From the NCBI RefSeq assembly GCF_001540865.1, contig NC_033625.1, forward strand, positions 10,447,741-10,511,740: a stretch of DNA of 64,000 nucleotides, read 5' to 3'. Origin of the DNA: Ananas comosus. Taxonomy: Eukaryota > Streptophyta > Magnoliopsida > Poales > Bromeliaceae. A program made the translations under genes and the position numbers. The notes under the pieces were generated by a model. That model was not told where the DNA came from. It made no database searches and saw nothing but the letters and a program-made list of their open reading frames with translations. Positions 24,868-36,904 of the stretch are shown one piece after another. Each line of letters begins with the position of its first letter. Position 1 is the first letter of the stretch.

Positions 24868-25978
24868 TGATCGTCTTGACCACATTGGGCAGGATAGAAT
24901 GACTAAATTAGTTAGAGACGGGCTGTTGAGCTCGCTCACTAAAATCGATCTGCACACTTGTGAACATTGCCTAGCGGGAAAAGAGACCCAAAAACCATCT
25001 AATAAAGCTTATAAAGCAGAATTTCCTTTACAATTGATCCACTATGACATTTGCGACCGAATAAATGTGGGGGCAAGGCATGGTGCTGCTTATTTCATTA
25101 CATTTATAGATAACCATACGCGCTTCGGTCAAGTCTATCTGATCTCCCATAGGTCTAAATAATTGGATTGTTTTAGACATTATATTAATGAGGTTGAGAA
25201 TCAACTAGATATGAAAATTAAAACCTTAAGTACTGATCGAGGCCACGAGTATCTATCTAAATAATTCAAAGAATTGTGTAATAAAAAACGAATAATCAGA
25301 TAGCTGACATTTCCTGGAACTCTGCAGCAAAATAGTGTAGCAGAAAGGAGAAATCGCACTTGCTTGACATGATTAGGTCAATGATGGTGCAAGCAAACTT
25401 GCCTGTCTCTTTTCGGGGAAACGCATTGTTAACAACTGCCTACATTCTTAATCGTGTGCCCTCCAAGTCAGTGCCTTCCACCCCTTATGAGTTGTGGACA
25501 GGCAGGAAACCAAATTTGGAGCACCTACTTCATTGGGATTCGGCGGCTTGTGTGCACGATACTTCTCACAAGTATGAGAAGTTGGGCTTTAGCGGGAAGA
25601 AGTATATCTTCATAAGATATTTTGAACACACTAAAGGATACGTGTTTATTGAAAAGCAGCCAGAACCACAAGATGATGAATTCCTCAAGAAAGATTTTCC
25701 TTACAGAAGTGAGGTCCAAAATGAAATTGAGTTCCATGAAATAAACTCCGGTATTGGCACTCTTGTTCGTTCGCCTGAGGTAGAGAAGGCAACTCCAATT
25801 TACCTCCTGGGGATAGTGACTCCCGACTTACCTTTAGAACAAGAGCCTCAACTTTGTAGGAGCACACGTGTGAGTATTCCCCGTCTTCGTTTTGAGATTG
25901 AGGGGGAAACTTTCATGGTTGTTGCACATAATGATGATGATGAGCCTAGGTCTTTCCAAGAGGCTCTCTCATCGCCTC
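24868..25978 (+). pseudogene. Copia integrase (decayed), ending at the inserted LTR
   Basis: The pre-integrase finger is present (DRLDHIGQDRMTKLVRDG, then CEHCLAGK). The core follows with LIHYDICDRINV and LSTDRGHEYLS, and the tail includes ILNRVPSKSVPSTPYELWTG and PRSFQEALSSP. Stops occur near 25161, 25262 and 25303. The text SSP at 25978 resumes at 30939 after the LTR. Confidence 0.85.
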
Positions 25979-26129
25979 TATAGCACACTGACCTTAAGCA
26001 AATTGTAGAGTTCTAGTGTGAGAAAAGCTTTGGTTGATGTTTCGAGTGTGTCGGCCTATTTTCGGAGCTTAATGAGCGCAAGAACGGATTTTGACATCAA
26101 AATCTGCGAAACTATAATTTTTGCTGTTG

Positions 26130-26365
26130 AGTACCGATACTGGATATGAGGTACCGGAACTCGGTAGAGAGCAGTTTTGGGCAGCTCTCGGATTTTACAA
26201 AACTCGACTGTGTACCGGTACCGATTGTGGTGTACCAGTACTACATCAGGCGGGTACCGAAACACAATAGAAACCGAAAATTCCAACGTTCGGGTTTTGC
26301 AGAATTGCATTTCGGATACCGGAATTATCCGAGTACCGATACTCCAATTCGTGTACCGATACTCA
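26130..26365. promoter_or_regulatory. GTACCG palindrome array in the C LTR
   Basis: About nine words of the type GAGTACCGATAC and GTACCGGTACCG lie 15-40 bases apart. A TATA-like 'catgtataatacccc' follows at about 26437 and a CT-rich tract follows at 26450-26570. Related arrays are at 645-705, 34545-34690 and 50075-50205. Confidence 0.55.
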
Positions 26366-27697
26366 ATGCTGCAGAGACTGTTTCTTGCAGTTTGTAATTT
26401 CAGAGATTTGAGGGGCTTCCAGGTATATTATTACATCATGTATAATACCCCTTCACACCTCTCATTCACTTTTGTGTGGTTGTGCTTGAGAATGAAGAGA
26501 GGTGAGTTCCTTTCCCTTTTTCTCTTAGATTCCTCCCTCCAACCCCTCTAATCCTTGGATTTTTCTTCTCTTCATCTCCTCCATGGATGCATGCATCTAG
26601 AACCTTGAAGGGAGCTTGAAATTGAAGGAAGGAGCTTGTTTGAGACTTGGACTTCAACCCTAGCATCTTATAGCTTAGTTTGGAGCTTTAATTGAGGTTA
26701 GTAATCTTCTTGCATTCTCTATTTGTGAGTTTTGCAAGAATTTTTGGTAGAAAACCTAGTTTTGTAGAAACTAGGGTTTATTTTGAGGTTTTCCTATTAT
26801 GAGCTTTTGGGGTTAAATTGGTGGGTGTAGAACACTTTTAGATTGGATTTGAAGCCCCATTGCTTTAGTTTCGACCTTGGACAAATTTTACTTGGTCAAA
26901 GATAATTTTCACCTAGTTCTACTTGATTTTTGGTGATTTTTGTGGTGAGCTTTTTAGAAACTTGTAACCCCTTGGAAATTTTTCTTAAGGTGCAAGAAGT
27001 CTAGAGGACAACTTCGTTTGGAAAACGATCAAGTATTCGAAGGTTATCCGATGGGTTTGACTCCCCCTATGTCTCTTATCATGTTATAGGGCCTAATAGA
27101 TGCTTTATTATGTTATTCATGACAATCTAGAATTTTTTGACACATGGCATATTCATGTTATATATGAGACTTTACATTCTCTATGTAGTTAGAGGGTTTG
27201 TGACAACAACATGCATATCATGACATATGAATTTGTTTTGGAAATATCAATCTTCTTTTGTTCAAATATATGTATGCATGTAAGATATTATAAGTATCAT
27301 ATGAGACACTACATGACTAGTAGAACTATAGACTAGAACTTGAAATGTGCAATTCTTTATACTTGCTATAGTTAAACGCAAAACTAATACCTTGCATGTT
27401 GATGATATGTTGGCAAGTGTAAGTAGATTGTACTTAACCGAGAAACACATTAGAGATGACATTACGACATGTACTCGACCTCTAGGTCGTTCAAGTGATA
27501 TCCATGTTTTAGACATGATGAACGAGGTTCCATACGCATGATCACCTGTTTGCCTTGTGCTCATTCGCACAAGCTTGTGAGGGTCGCGTCCTACAAGCCG
27601 GCACTTCGGAGTTAGCCTTGCGACATCATCTCGCTCTGTGCAGGATTGGGCGCCAAATAGACGCCATGGGCGAGGCTCATTTCTAAGAGGGGGAATG

Positions 27698-30165
27698 TGT
27701 AGCACACTGGACCTTGCAAATTGCGATGGTTCAAGTGTTCGATGTGTATTCCGAACTTTTCTCACACTTGGTGGAGGGCCGTCGATGGTATACGGCCTAA
27801 AAGTTCGATCTCGAGAGTTTTGGCCGAGTCCTGAGAGTTTTACTCTCGCGGGACGCGCCTGATGGGAGAGACGGTCCCCAGAGTGAACAGTGCTAACGCA
27901 GCCGGCGAGGCAACCGGTCCCTGGCAGATCGAGACCGGTCCCGAGCGCGTCTGCGGGGAAGACGGTCCCGCGCAAGGAGAAGAGCCGGTTCCGGAACGGG
28001 ATTTTCGGGGGCAGGCTGAGAGACCGGTCCAGGTCGGGAGACCAGTCTCTGGGCAAAAACTGCCCAGACCGGGCTGTTGTGATTTTGGGATTTTTGAGGG
28101 GCTTATCAGGATTTTGCTACTTTAGAGCCTATAGAGAGCCTTTCTTCTCTCTCTTTCCCTCATATTCTCTCAACTCTTTGCATTCTAGAGAGAGAAGAAG
28201 AGAGGGAGAAGAGAAGGAGAAGAAGAGGAGAAGGAGCTTGCTTGAGGCCTGGAGCACCAATCTCCTTCCCATTTTCTCACCTTGGGCTTCGACTTGCGGT
28301 TGGAGCTTTGTGGAGGAGCAAACTTCAACCTACGTGTTTTGAGCTTAGATGGAGCTCTCTTGAGTTGGTAGCATGTAATCCTATTTGATACATGTTTTCC
28401 TAGGTTTACTAGATGAAACCTAGATTTTGGGATTTAGGGTTTATTTTGGAGTTTTTGGATTGAGGCTTCTTGACCTCATTTGAATGGTTTGGAACTTTAT
28501 ATAGGTTTAGATTGGAGACCTCTACCTTCCATTTGAGATAAAAAAGAGATTTTTCACTTGAGGTGAGTTTTCTTCAACCCTACTTGAGGAGCCTTCATGA
28601 TTGAGCTATTTGCTCTTCGTTTCGTTTAGATGACCTATTTTGATGTTTCTAGATACTAGGAAGCTTGTGGATACCTTCGTTCGGCGAACGAAGAAGTCGA
28701 TTTTGGTGGGTTTGACTTCATGAAAATGGGAACAAATGGCCCTATGCCTTCTAAACTTTTTGTAAGTATTTTGAATGCAAATTCATGCTAAACATGATTT
28801 ATATGAGTTTAGAACACTTAACATGCATGCCTCATGTATCGTAAAATCTGTACTCCATATAGTAGAGCTATATGTGTAGATTGCATGCATTGTGGATAGT
28901 GCTTGGTTTTGCAAGTTGAGAACATGTCTCCATGCTAGAATTGAGTGAACTATGCATCATGAACATATTAATGCCATGCTTGGGACTCGTGGAACAAAAG
29001 TGTCATAAAGAGGCACTGGAATTAGTAAACTATGCAATCCAACTTAGAGACATGATGATAGCCATTGCACATCTGCTATATATTCCATGTTAGAGACATG
29101 ATGACATAGAGATAGGCCTTTGGAACATTCGATACATTCCATGTTATTAGACATGAGGACTTGGTACTTGTGATAGGAAATACGACTACTTGCCATTGTG
29201 CTCATTCGCACATGCTTGTGAGGGTCGCTCCCTACAAGCCGGCACTCCGGAGATAGCCATCGTGATTCATATTCGCCGTGCGGGATTGGGCGCCAAGTGG
29301 ATTGCCGTGGCCAGGCTCATTCCTAGGGTGGGGATGTTGACTACCACGGGGCCATTAGGCTCGACACAGCCAACAGCCTCGGGTGGGTCTCAGGGCCATA
29401 GACAGCCTTCGGGGTGGTCTCTTCAGATTTGACTTGAGTATTCATTATACATTGGACAGATGATGACTTAGAGTATTACTTGGACATTGACTAGAATAGT
29501 AAACAACGGAACTTTACTATTTCGCATTGTGAATATTATGATAGTTGGAGACTTTACTTCATACATAATTGCTTCATACTTATGCTAATTACGCTAAGTA
29601 GAGATATCATGTTGTAGTAGGTTACATTATTTTTACTTACTTTCGCTTTTCTACTGTTACTGTCACTGACATCTTTTGTAGCTTTGGACCTTGTGGAGCA
29701 TTCACTGAAGTCAGTAATTGCCCACTGGAACTATTTTTAATAGTTCTCACGCCCTGTTTTATGGTTTCTTTTCAGAGCCTTCGGCACCGGCGAGGCACGG
29801 GATGGCGGCAAGGGGATCGCTAGCTAGCTAGCGAGAAGGCGTACTTTGCCTAGAATGGGTTACTCTTTCTTTTGTAGTTGAGAGAGTGAGAGGTTTTGTA
29901 TCCATGTATAGAGACCACCTATGTATCTACCTACAGCACTTGTATCTGGGATTTTCTTGTATCACTTTATGTTTTATTTAGTGAATTTACAGTTTTATCC
30001 TTATCCCTTGTTGTAGCATTTAGACATTTATTATGCTCTGATACTCCTAGATGTCTTGTATTATTGCTTTTATTATTGTTGTTTTTAGACGCCTTATACG
30101 TTTTAGACGTATGGCGGGTCTGGGCACGCGCCGGGCGGGCTTCCGCTGGGTCCCGGGGCGTGACA
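27698..30165 (+). repeat. A-family solo LTR with TSD GAATG
   Basis: It begins TGTAGCACACTGGACC and ends TCCCGGGGCGTGACA, flanked by GAATG at 27693-27697 and 30166-30170. Length is 2468 bp. The C LTR text continues across it ('aggggGAATG' then 'GAATGttgactatcac'). It holds an ACCGGT array (27895-28035), a donor-like GAGGTGAGTT (28560), the CACTCCGGAG block (about 29243) and both hairpins. Confidence 0.93.
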
Positions 30166-30943
30166 GAATGTTGACTATCACAAGGCCATTAGGCATGGCA
30201 CAAGCCAGGACGTTACCTTGTATAAGTCCCCGATGATTGGGTGAAAGTTAATTAAATTTGGCATTGTATATCACAACTGGTTGATGCATTCATAGTGCTT
30301 GGACATACTTGTTAGTCGTTACACACTTAACACATTTGATAGTGGTAGAATTGCATACATGTTAATTGGCTTAGTCGTTTAGAGGCATTATAGTACTTGA
30401 ATCTCAACTTCATTTACTTTATCCATGCTTTATCTTTAACTACTTACTATCTTGCCTCAGTTGACCTAGTGGTGTAATTCGCTTTTCTCGACGGCTTACC
30501 CACTGAGAACTATTGTTTAATAGTTCTCACCCCCATTGTTTATTTATTTTTATTTCGGAGCCTTCCACTACGGGAGAGGCTAGGGATCGCGGCAAGGGGC
30601 TAGCGACTAGCTAGAATCTCTTTGGTGTGCCTAGGTGGACCCGAGACACCTTTCTTTTGTTTTAGTAGTGAAAGGTGTATTAGACCATTTAATTCATGAG
30701 ATGCACTTTTGTATGTGACTTATTGTATGTCTTATGAAAGGTTTATATTTATAGTAAAATTGTTGAATTATTTCAAAGTTTAGCACGCATGCTCTAATTA
30801 CCTTGTTAGGATTATTTTTCTACTCTCTTTGTTAGCTGGTTCTTTTGGTAGACACCTTGTGTGCACTCGGGGTGTCTTGTGCGCACGACGGGTCTGTGCA
30901 CGTGCCGGATAGGCTTCCGCAGGGGCCCAGGCATGACAGCCTA

Positions 30944-32440
30944 CTTGTAAGAAATGGTTAAATGCAATGGTAAAGAAAATGCAATCAATGAAGTCAAATC
31001 ATATCTTGGTTGACTTGAGATCGCAAGACCATTAGAAATAAATGGGTTTTAGAGGTTAAGCGCAAAGCGGACGGTTCAATCAATAGGTATAAGGCTCACC
31101 TGGTAGCAAAGGGTTTCACCAACTAAGGTGTTGATTACGAGGAAACCTTCTCTCCTATTGTAAGGTTTGCTTCGAATCCCTTGATCTTGGCCATTGTCGC
31201 GCATTTGAATTTGAAACTTTACCAAATGGACATCAAAACTACATTTTTCAATGGAGAGCTAGATAAGATCTACATGGATCAGCCTACTGATTTCGCTGTG
31301 GAAGGTGAGGAGCATAAAGTTCGCAAGCTCTTACGATCCATCTATGTATTAAACAGTCATCCAGACATGTTGTACATTCGATTTCATCGAGCCATCACTG
31401 AGAATAGGTTTACGATGATTGAGGAAGATCATTGCGTGTATGTTAAATGATTCAAGAAAAATTATCTAATCATTTCCTTATATGTTGATGACATTTTATT
31501 GGCCAAGAATGACAAGGAGATGATTGTCACCACTCAAATGCGGCTGTCCTCTAATTTCCAGATAAAGGACATGGGTGAAGTGAATTATGTGCTTAGAATC
31601 AAAGATCCTGCAAAATAGTTCAAAGAAACTCTTAGGTTTGTCTCAAAAAACTTAAAAAGATTTTAGAACGATTTCAGATACACAATTACAAACCCATTAA
31701 CACTTCTGTTGCTGAAGGTAAGAGTCTGAACCTTAAATAATGCCTTAAACTTCTGAAGAGAAAGATAAGATGAATTGGATTCCATATGCTAGTGCAATTG
31801 GGAGCCTGATGTACGCTATAATATGTATTCCACCTGATATATGCTATGTTGTGGGCCTAGTCAGCCGTTTTCAATCCAATCCAGGATTGGACCACCGGAA
31901 GGCAGTTAAGAGGATACTCCGCTACCTTAGAGGGACTTTGAATTATGTGTTATGCTACCAAGGTACAGATTTACGTCTCGTCAGTTATAGCAATGTGGAT
32001 TGAGCTGATGAGATTGATGAGCGTAAGTCGACATCAGGATATGCCTTCTTGCTTAATAATGGCGCCATATCTTGGAATAGCAAAAAGCAGACCTATGTGA
32101 CTCTATCCACCTTGGAAGCAAAGTTCGTGGCATGCTCTGTAGCAACTCAAGAGGCTATTTGGTTGAAGAGGTTCCTTCAAAATCTTGGAGTTGTCACTTG
32201 TGCTTCCATTCCGTAACGATCTATTCTGACAGTATGGCAACAATTGCATACTCGAAAGATCCTAAACATCATGGCAAGACTAGCATATCGACTTGAAGTA
32301 TCACTTTATTCGTGAAGTAGTGGCACAGAAGGAAATAATTCCGAAACGCATTTCCACAAGTCAAATGATTGCTGATCCTCTGACTAAGCCCATTGTTAGA
32401 TAATTATTTTTGGCTCATGTTAAAGCCTTTGGACTTCGTA
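30944..32440 (+). pseudogene. Copia reverse transcriptase and RNase H (decayed)
   Basis: It resumes the reading broken at 25978 (NAMV..MQSMKSNH, about 30966-31000). RT text includes LILAIVAHLNLKLYQMDIKT and LISLYVDDILLAKNDKE-like wording around 31475; the YVDDILL catalytic motif is intact. RNase H text follows (DRRKSTSGY-like at about 32020, TLSTLEAKFVA-like at 32100, SKDPKHHGK at 32255). Several stops and one-base shifts are present. Confidence 0.82.
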
Positions 32441-33025
32441 AGATTTGATTGTATAGACAGTCAATTATTTAGTCTTTTGGTAATATTCTTTGGTTATTTA
32501 AATGCAAATAATTCTTTTGGCAAAGATATTCATTAACATTAGCACGCATACATATATATCCTATCTTGTTGAAAATAGGTTGATAGTATGTCGCACGCTG
32601 ATTGGCCCTCTCACACGGGCAATCATTTTTTTCGGCGCTGCAAAGAGCGAGCAAAAATTGAGGCATTCAAGGAAGCCGCCTTGGTTTGCACCAAGATGAG
32701 GTCATAAGCGAGACCAAATACGGATATTTCCGTGATTCAGCCAGACCAAAAACGGATATTTCCGTGATTCATACGGCGACTATGGCTTGTACATTTAGAG
32801 CCGAATGTGAACTCACCGTTTGGCGTTTGAGATAGCGACCAAATGAAGAACTCAGGCTAGACACTTCGAGAGTGAGAGAGCTACGATCCATATGGCATTG
32901 AGAAAGACATACGCTTATTGAGATTCTCTGTCATAGCATGTATTTCATACTACATATGCTTAAGCGACCAAATGATGGAGATGAGTAAATGGATTCCTGC
33001 TTCCTCGTCGTGTGAGTTTTTATGG

Positions 33026-33170
33026 ACATCAATTCTTTTTACCTAACGACATAGTCAAAAGTCACTAAGAGCATCTAACATATGCCGGACATCGCCTCAA
33101 AATGATGTCCGGTATATGTTAGACGCCCTTAGTGACTTTTGACTATGTCGTTAGGTAAAAGAATTGATGT
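33026..33170. repeat. 145-bp near-perfect inverted repeat in the copia 3' region
   Basis: Two arms of about 67 bases starting ACATCAATTC and ending GAATTGATGT pair almost perfectly around a short loop near 33092-33101. It lies between RNase H and the 3' LTR. It may be a small MITE or a structural element; no clear TSD is visible. Confidence 0.85.
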
Positions 33171-33610
33171 TGCTTTGACATGTTTCCTACAGTTAGGAGT
33201 GATGCAGCTTCACAAGGCATTGTTAGAAAAGCAATCAGTTCTCAACTTAATAGCATAAATGCTCAAGGAAGACCAGCTGGATTACATTGAGACACTTTGA
33301 CTCATTGCTGACAGGTTGTGTCGCTTCAACATAGCGAGATAATCATGAGTATAGTGTCATAATGTGCACAATAGAGGTTAGCATGGCCCTTTGAGGGATT
33401 AGAGATGCTGAACCTAATGTAATCTAATGGTCTAGGGCATCGCGAGTTAATATTTTTTGTGGGTTGATGTCTCTATACTAGCCTTATGCGGTTTCTAGTG
33501 TAGAGCTCCCAGAATGCAGATTGACTCGACAGTCTAACCGTTCATTTCCATGTATGAATGGAATCAGTAGTGGTGTAATGTTGAGGAAGTAGTCACGATG
33601 GCATCGATCC

Positions 33611-34117
33611 CGTTATGTACGAGTGGGAAATTGAATCGTTTGCGCCCATGATCAGGCTCAATCTGACGGTTGTTATGTTGTCTAATTGGACTAGACTCAA
33701 TCTCGCTTTTAATTTGCAAAGCTAATTAGAGATATATTCTAGCCATATTAGGATAGCAATCATAAACCGATTCAACCTAATCTTCTACTTACCTGTTAGG
33801 GTGTCAGGATCCCTTATAAATATACAAGCGACTCTCATAAAATATGAACAAGAAAAAGTAGAAAAATATCTAGAAATTCATGAGAAATTTGTGCGCCATC
33901 TTGTGAGAGAGAAACCACATCTTCTATTAATCTATTGCTTCTAAAGGGTCTTGAGCGATGGATTATAGATCTAGCTCGTTCGTAGCTCGATCTACCGCTT
34001 ACAAGACCTTCGTGGACGATCCGAGGACACGTGAATCAACCTCTACGATCCGGATCAGATTCTAGCACAAGTCACTTCTGTAAAAGGTATGAATGAATAC
34101 TTCTGCTGCGTTATACA
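33611..34117 (+). repeat. 3' LTR of the copia element
   Basis: It matches the 5' LTR from about 33611 (start decayed to CG) to GCGTTATACA at 34117, and is followed by the CAATG duplication. Differences from the 5' LTR are numerous, so the insertion is old. Confidence 0.85.
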
Positions 34118-34122
34118 CAATG

Positions 34123-35393
34123 CAATGTGGTAAGAAGCCAAAAGGCATCTTTTTTTTTAATTAAAATAAACAAGAAGAAAATTACAACTAGTTTGTGTTT
34201 TTTATTGCCAAATAATCACCTAGACATATGGACTGCAAGCACTCAAACAAAGTAACATATAAACATTTTGACAGAGAAAGCTTAGAATATCATTAAGAAA
34301 CCAAGGAAAAAGTTTCTAAGCAAAAAACAGATCAATTCAACACAAAAGTTGAAACCAAAGAACCTTTGAATTGACCTGGAAGAGGCTAATTTGTGGAAGA
34401 AACATTTAGAAGGAAATCTAGCCTCTAGAGTTGCTCTCAGATGGATTCTGAGTTAATTCACGTGATTGAGAAACCCTAAGTATATGTTTATAGCCTTTTG
34501 AATCAATTAGAATCGGATTAGAAGTAATAAAACAAATATGCATATTGTGTACCGATATACGAAGCTGAGTTCATGTACTCAAAGACATAACCAGCAAATT
34601 TCTATATTGTATACAGGTACGCAGCCGAATCAGTACCAGTACTCCAGTAAATCAGTACCGGTACTCAACCTTTGGTACCGATATGCAGTTCAAATTCCAA
34701 AACTGCTACTCGCGGATTTTGAGGAACTAATCTTTGGGTATCGGTACCCAGCATAAAAACTAAGATTTTTCAAATCTGTTTTTGAGTAACTCTTTTTCAG
34801 TACCATTATTCAATGTAAAATTGAGTAATATTAAAAACCCTAGTTCCAAAAACTTTTCTAATCCGATTTAAATATATTTCATCACTTCCAATGCTGTAAA
34901 TAGATATGAATCACCATGAAAACATTTAGATTATACATAAGCATCATGAATTCAATTTGTGAGTTTTCCTTGAGTTCTTCGCGGAATCTTCGAGTCTTTT
35001 CAGATACTATAATAACAAACCGAACTCTTCAAAACTTCAACTCAAATCACGAAATATGCCAACACAAAATCCATAACAAACCCAACTCTAAAAATTCATT
35101 CATTTAAATCTCTTTCACATTGGCCCAAATGGGACTTATTTATAATAGATCTGAACTTAACATATCCCGTAAAAGGAATTTTACCTAATACCCGCACAAC
35201 CATAAATCCATATTAAATCTAAATAAGCACCTTAAAACAAGAGATTCAATTCTATCTTTAACTAACTATTATTCAAAATTCAAAAACTAATCCAACTAAG
35301 TATGAGATATACAATTTCCTAAAAATAGAAACAAAATCGAGTAAAATTTATTTTATTTTTTTATATCTCATTAGTGGACTCCTCACATACTAA
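34123..35393. other. Unclassified AT-rich DNA with a GTACCGGTAC remnant
   Basis: No gene is recognised. At 34545-34690 several GTACCGGTAC-like words form a worn relic of a C-type LTR array. The rest is AT-rich and featureless. Confidence 0.4.
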
Positions 35394-36630
35394 TGGAGTC
35401 TTTAAATTAAAAAATATAAGATAAATTTATTTTATTTCGTTGTTTTGGAAAACTGTAAATCCCGTATTTCGTGGGATTATTTTTAAATTGTGAATAATTT
35501 CTAGTTAAGGAATATAGAGAATAATTTCATTTAAAGGATTTGCCTAGATTGCTTAGATATGTCGTAAATGTCAAACAATGGTCATTAAAGGGTTAATGTA
35601 GAATTTTCTACTTTAAGTTTTCAATCCAAATCTACTGTAGCTAATGCAGTTAAATTGTAAATGAATGAAATTTTTGAAGATTAGGGTTTTCCTAATTACC
35701 TTCTCTCTCTGTCTCTTTGGCCTGGATTGGTCGGTATTCTTCTTCCTCTTCTTTTTTGGCATGGATTGGTCAAGCTTCTTAACTCTCTCCTTCTTTATCT
35801 TCTACTTTAGTTTTAAGTAATTTAAAGTTCCTTTTAAACATTGGATTGCATCAACTGGAATCAGAGCTTATGAAGGATTCTTGGGTCAGATTATATTGCT
35901 TTTCCTAACTTCATCCTTAGTCTTCTACCAATATCTTCCTACTGTATTTCTTACTTTTCCCAATGACTCTCTTATGTGCATCACAATATTTGATGCCAAA
36001 ATACGAAATGGTTGCCCAAAAGGTGCAACACGATTAATCTAAGTTCCCTAAGAAACGTCACACAACTCTTTGGCAAAGATCGAGTCAATGGCGCAACATT
36101 TCCTAAACAATTCAAATGTTGGAATTCACCATCAATTAGCACAGTGTGGCACTTTATTGGACCCAACAACTGTATACACCTCAAGGGCGCGATGCTTGCA
36201 GCAAAAGCAATTAATGGAGTCTATAAATTAACAATATAAAATAAAACATTTTTCTTTTGTTACCTTAGAAAACTAAAATCCTAGATATCGTTGGAAGTTT
36301 TTATGTTTCTAATAATTGTTGGTTTAGGAAGACAAAGAATCTCTTCATTTCAAGAATCTGTTTTATATTCCAAAGAGGGTTGTTAAAGTGTTTGGTAGAA
36401 CTCCTTTCTTTTAAGGAATTTGTTTCTATTCAAATCTATTATAAATAAGTTCCATTGTACCTAATGCAGCTAAAATATGAAAGAATGAAATTGTTAGAAA
36501 TTAGGGTTTTCCCAATTATCTTCTGTCTCTCTAGCTTGGATTCCTCAGTATTCTTTTCTCCTTTCTCTCAATATGGAAGAATTGGTCAAGCTTCCTAACT
36601 CTCTCCTTTATTTTCTAATCTATGCAAGTT
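35394..36630 (+). mobile_element. Small LTR element (TRIM-like)
   Basis: Direct repeats of about 420-460 bases lie at 35394-35853 and 36215-36630. They share TGGAGTCTxTAAATTAA starts, 'ctaatgcag.taaa', 'attagggtttt' and 'attggtcaagctt.ctaac'. Just after the first is TGGAATCAGAGC (35856-35867), one change from the initiator-Met primer site. The interior is only about 360 bases, with no retroelement domains. The right end merges with a worn TIR element. Confidence 0.65.
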
Positions 36631-36632
36631 TG

Positions 36633-36760
36633 TAAATACCGAATAGTAGATACATAACGTTTGGGGATTATCAAAGCGGAAAGCAGATAGCGGGTTTCTT
36701 AGCGGCCACTATGAACTCGTAGCGGGGCTCATAAGGACTTATATGCTTTATTCCTAACTG
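36633..36760. mobile_element. Worn fragment of an AAATAGCGG-type TIR element
   Basis: 'gtaaataccgaatag', 'cggaaagcagatagcggg' and 'tagcggccactatgaa' echo the element ends at 44358 and 48117. A second fragment is at about 57280-57445 ('ccgctttatggcgg' and 'ccactatttaaaac'). Confidence 0.5.
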
Positions 36761-36904
36761 CATTTATATTTCAAACTGAAAGCATGAGACGAAAGCGCAG
36801 GCCCCTAGGATTTTCATTAGTATTTATAAACAATACACAAGTATAGTCATGCGACATTCATGTGACTCACTAAACCAATAATACAAAAAGAAAATACAAA
36901 TAAA

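Larger units (their letters stand above)
25979..30938 (+). repeat. C-family solo LTR in the copia element, itself split by an A solo LTR
   Basis: It starts TATAGCACACTGACC, a TG-to-TA variant of the common LTR start, and ends CCCAGGCATGACA. The flanks are GCCTC (25974-25978) and GCCTA (30939-30943), a 5-bp duplication with one later change; both encode the same point of the copia polyprotein. Without the nested A LTR and one TSD it is about 2.49 kb. Confidence 0.88.
21583..34117 (+). mobile_element. Ty1/copia retrotransposon with nested insertions, TSD CAATG
   Basis: LTRs at 21583-22103 and 33611-34117 are flanked by CAATG on both sides (21578-21582; 34118-34122). Inside are a primer binding site, gag, protease, integrase, RT and RNase H pieces in order. 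Two insertions break it: a MITE (24429-24789) and a C-family LTR (25979-30938) that itself carries an A solo LTR. Without these the element is about 7.2 kb. Many stops and shifts show it is dead. Confidence 0.92.

Noticed and set aside
27262..28056. 264-residue minus-strand frame
   Set aside because: Crosses the border between two nested LTRs of opposite reading sense and includes array translation.
36012..36239. 75-residue frame inside the small LTR element
   Set aside because: No retroelement motif, and the frame runs into the second LTR; probably chance.
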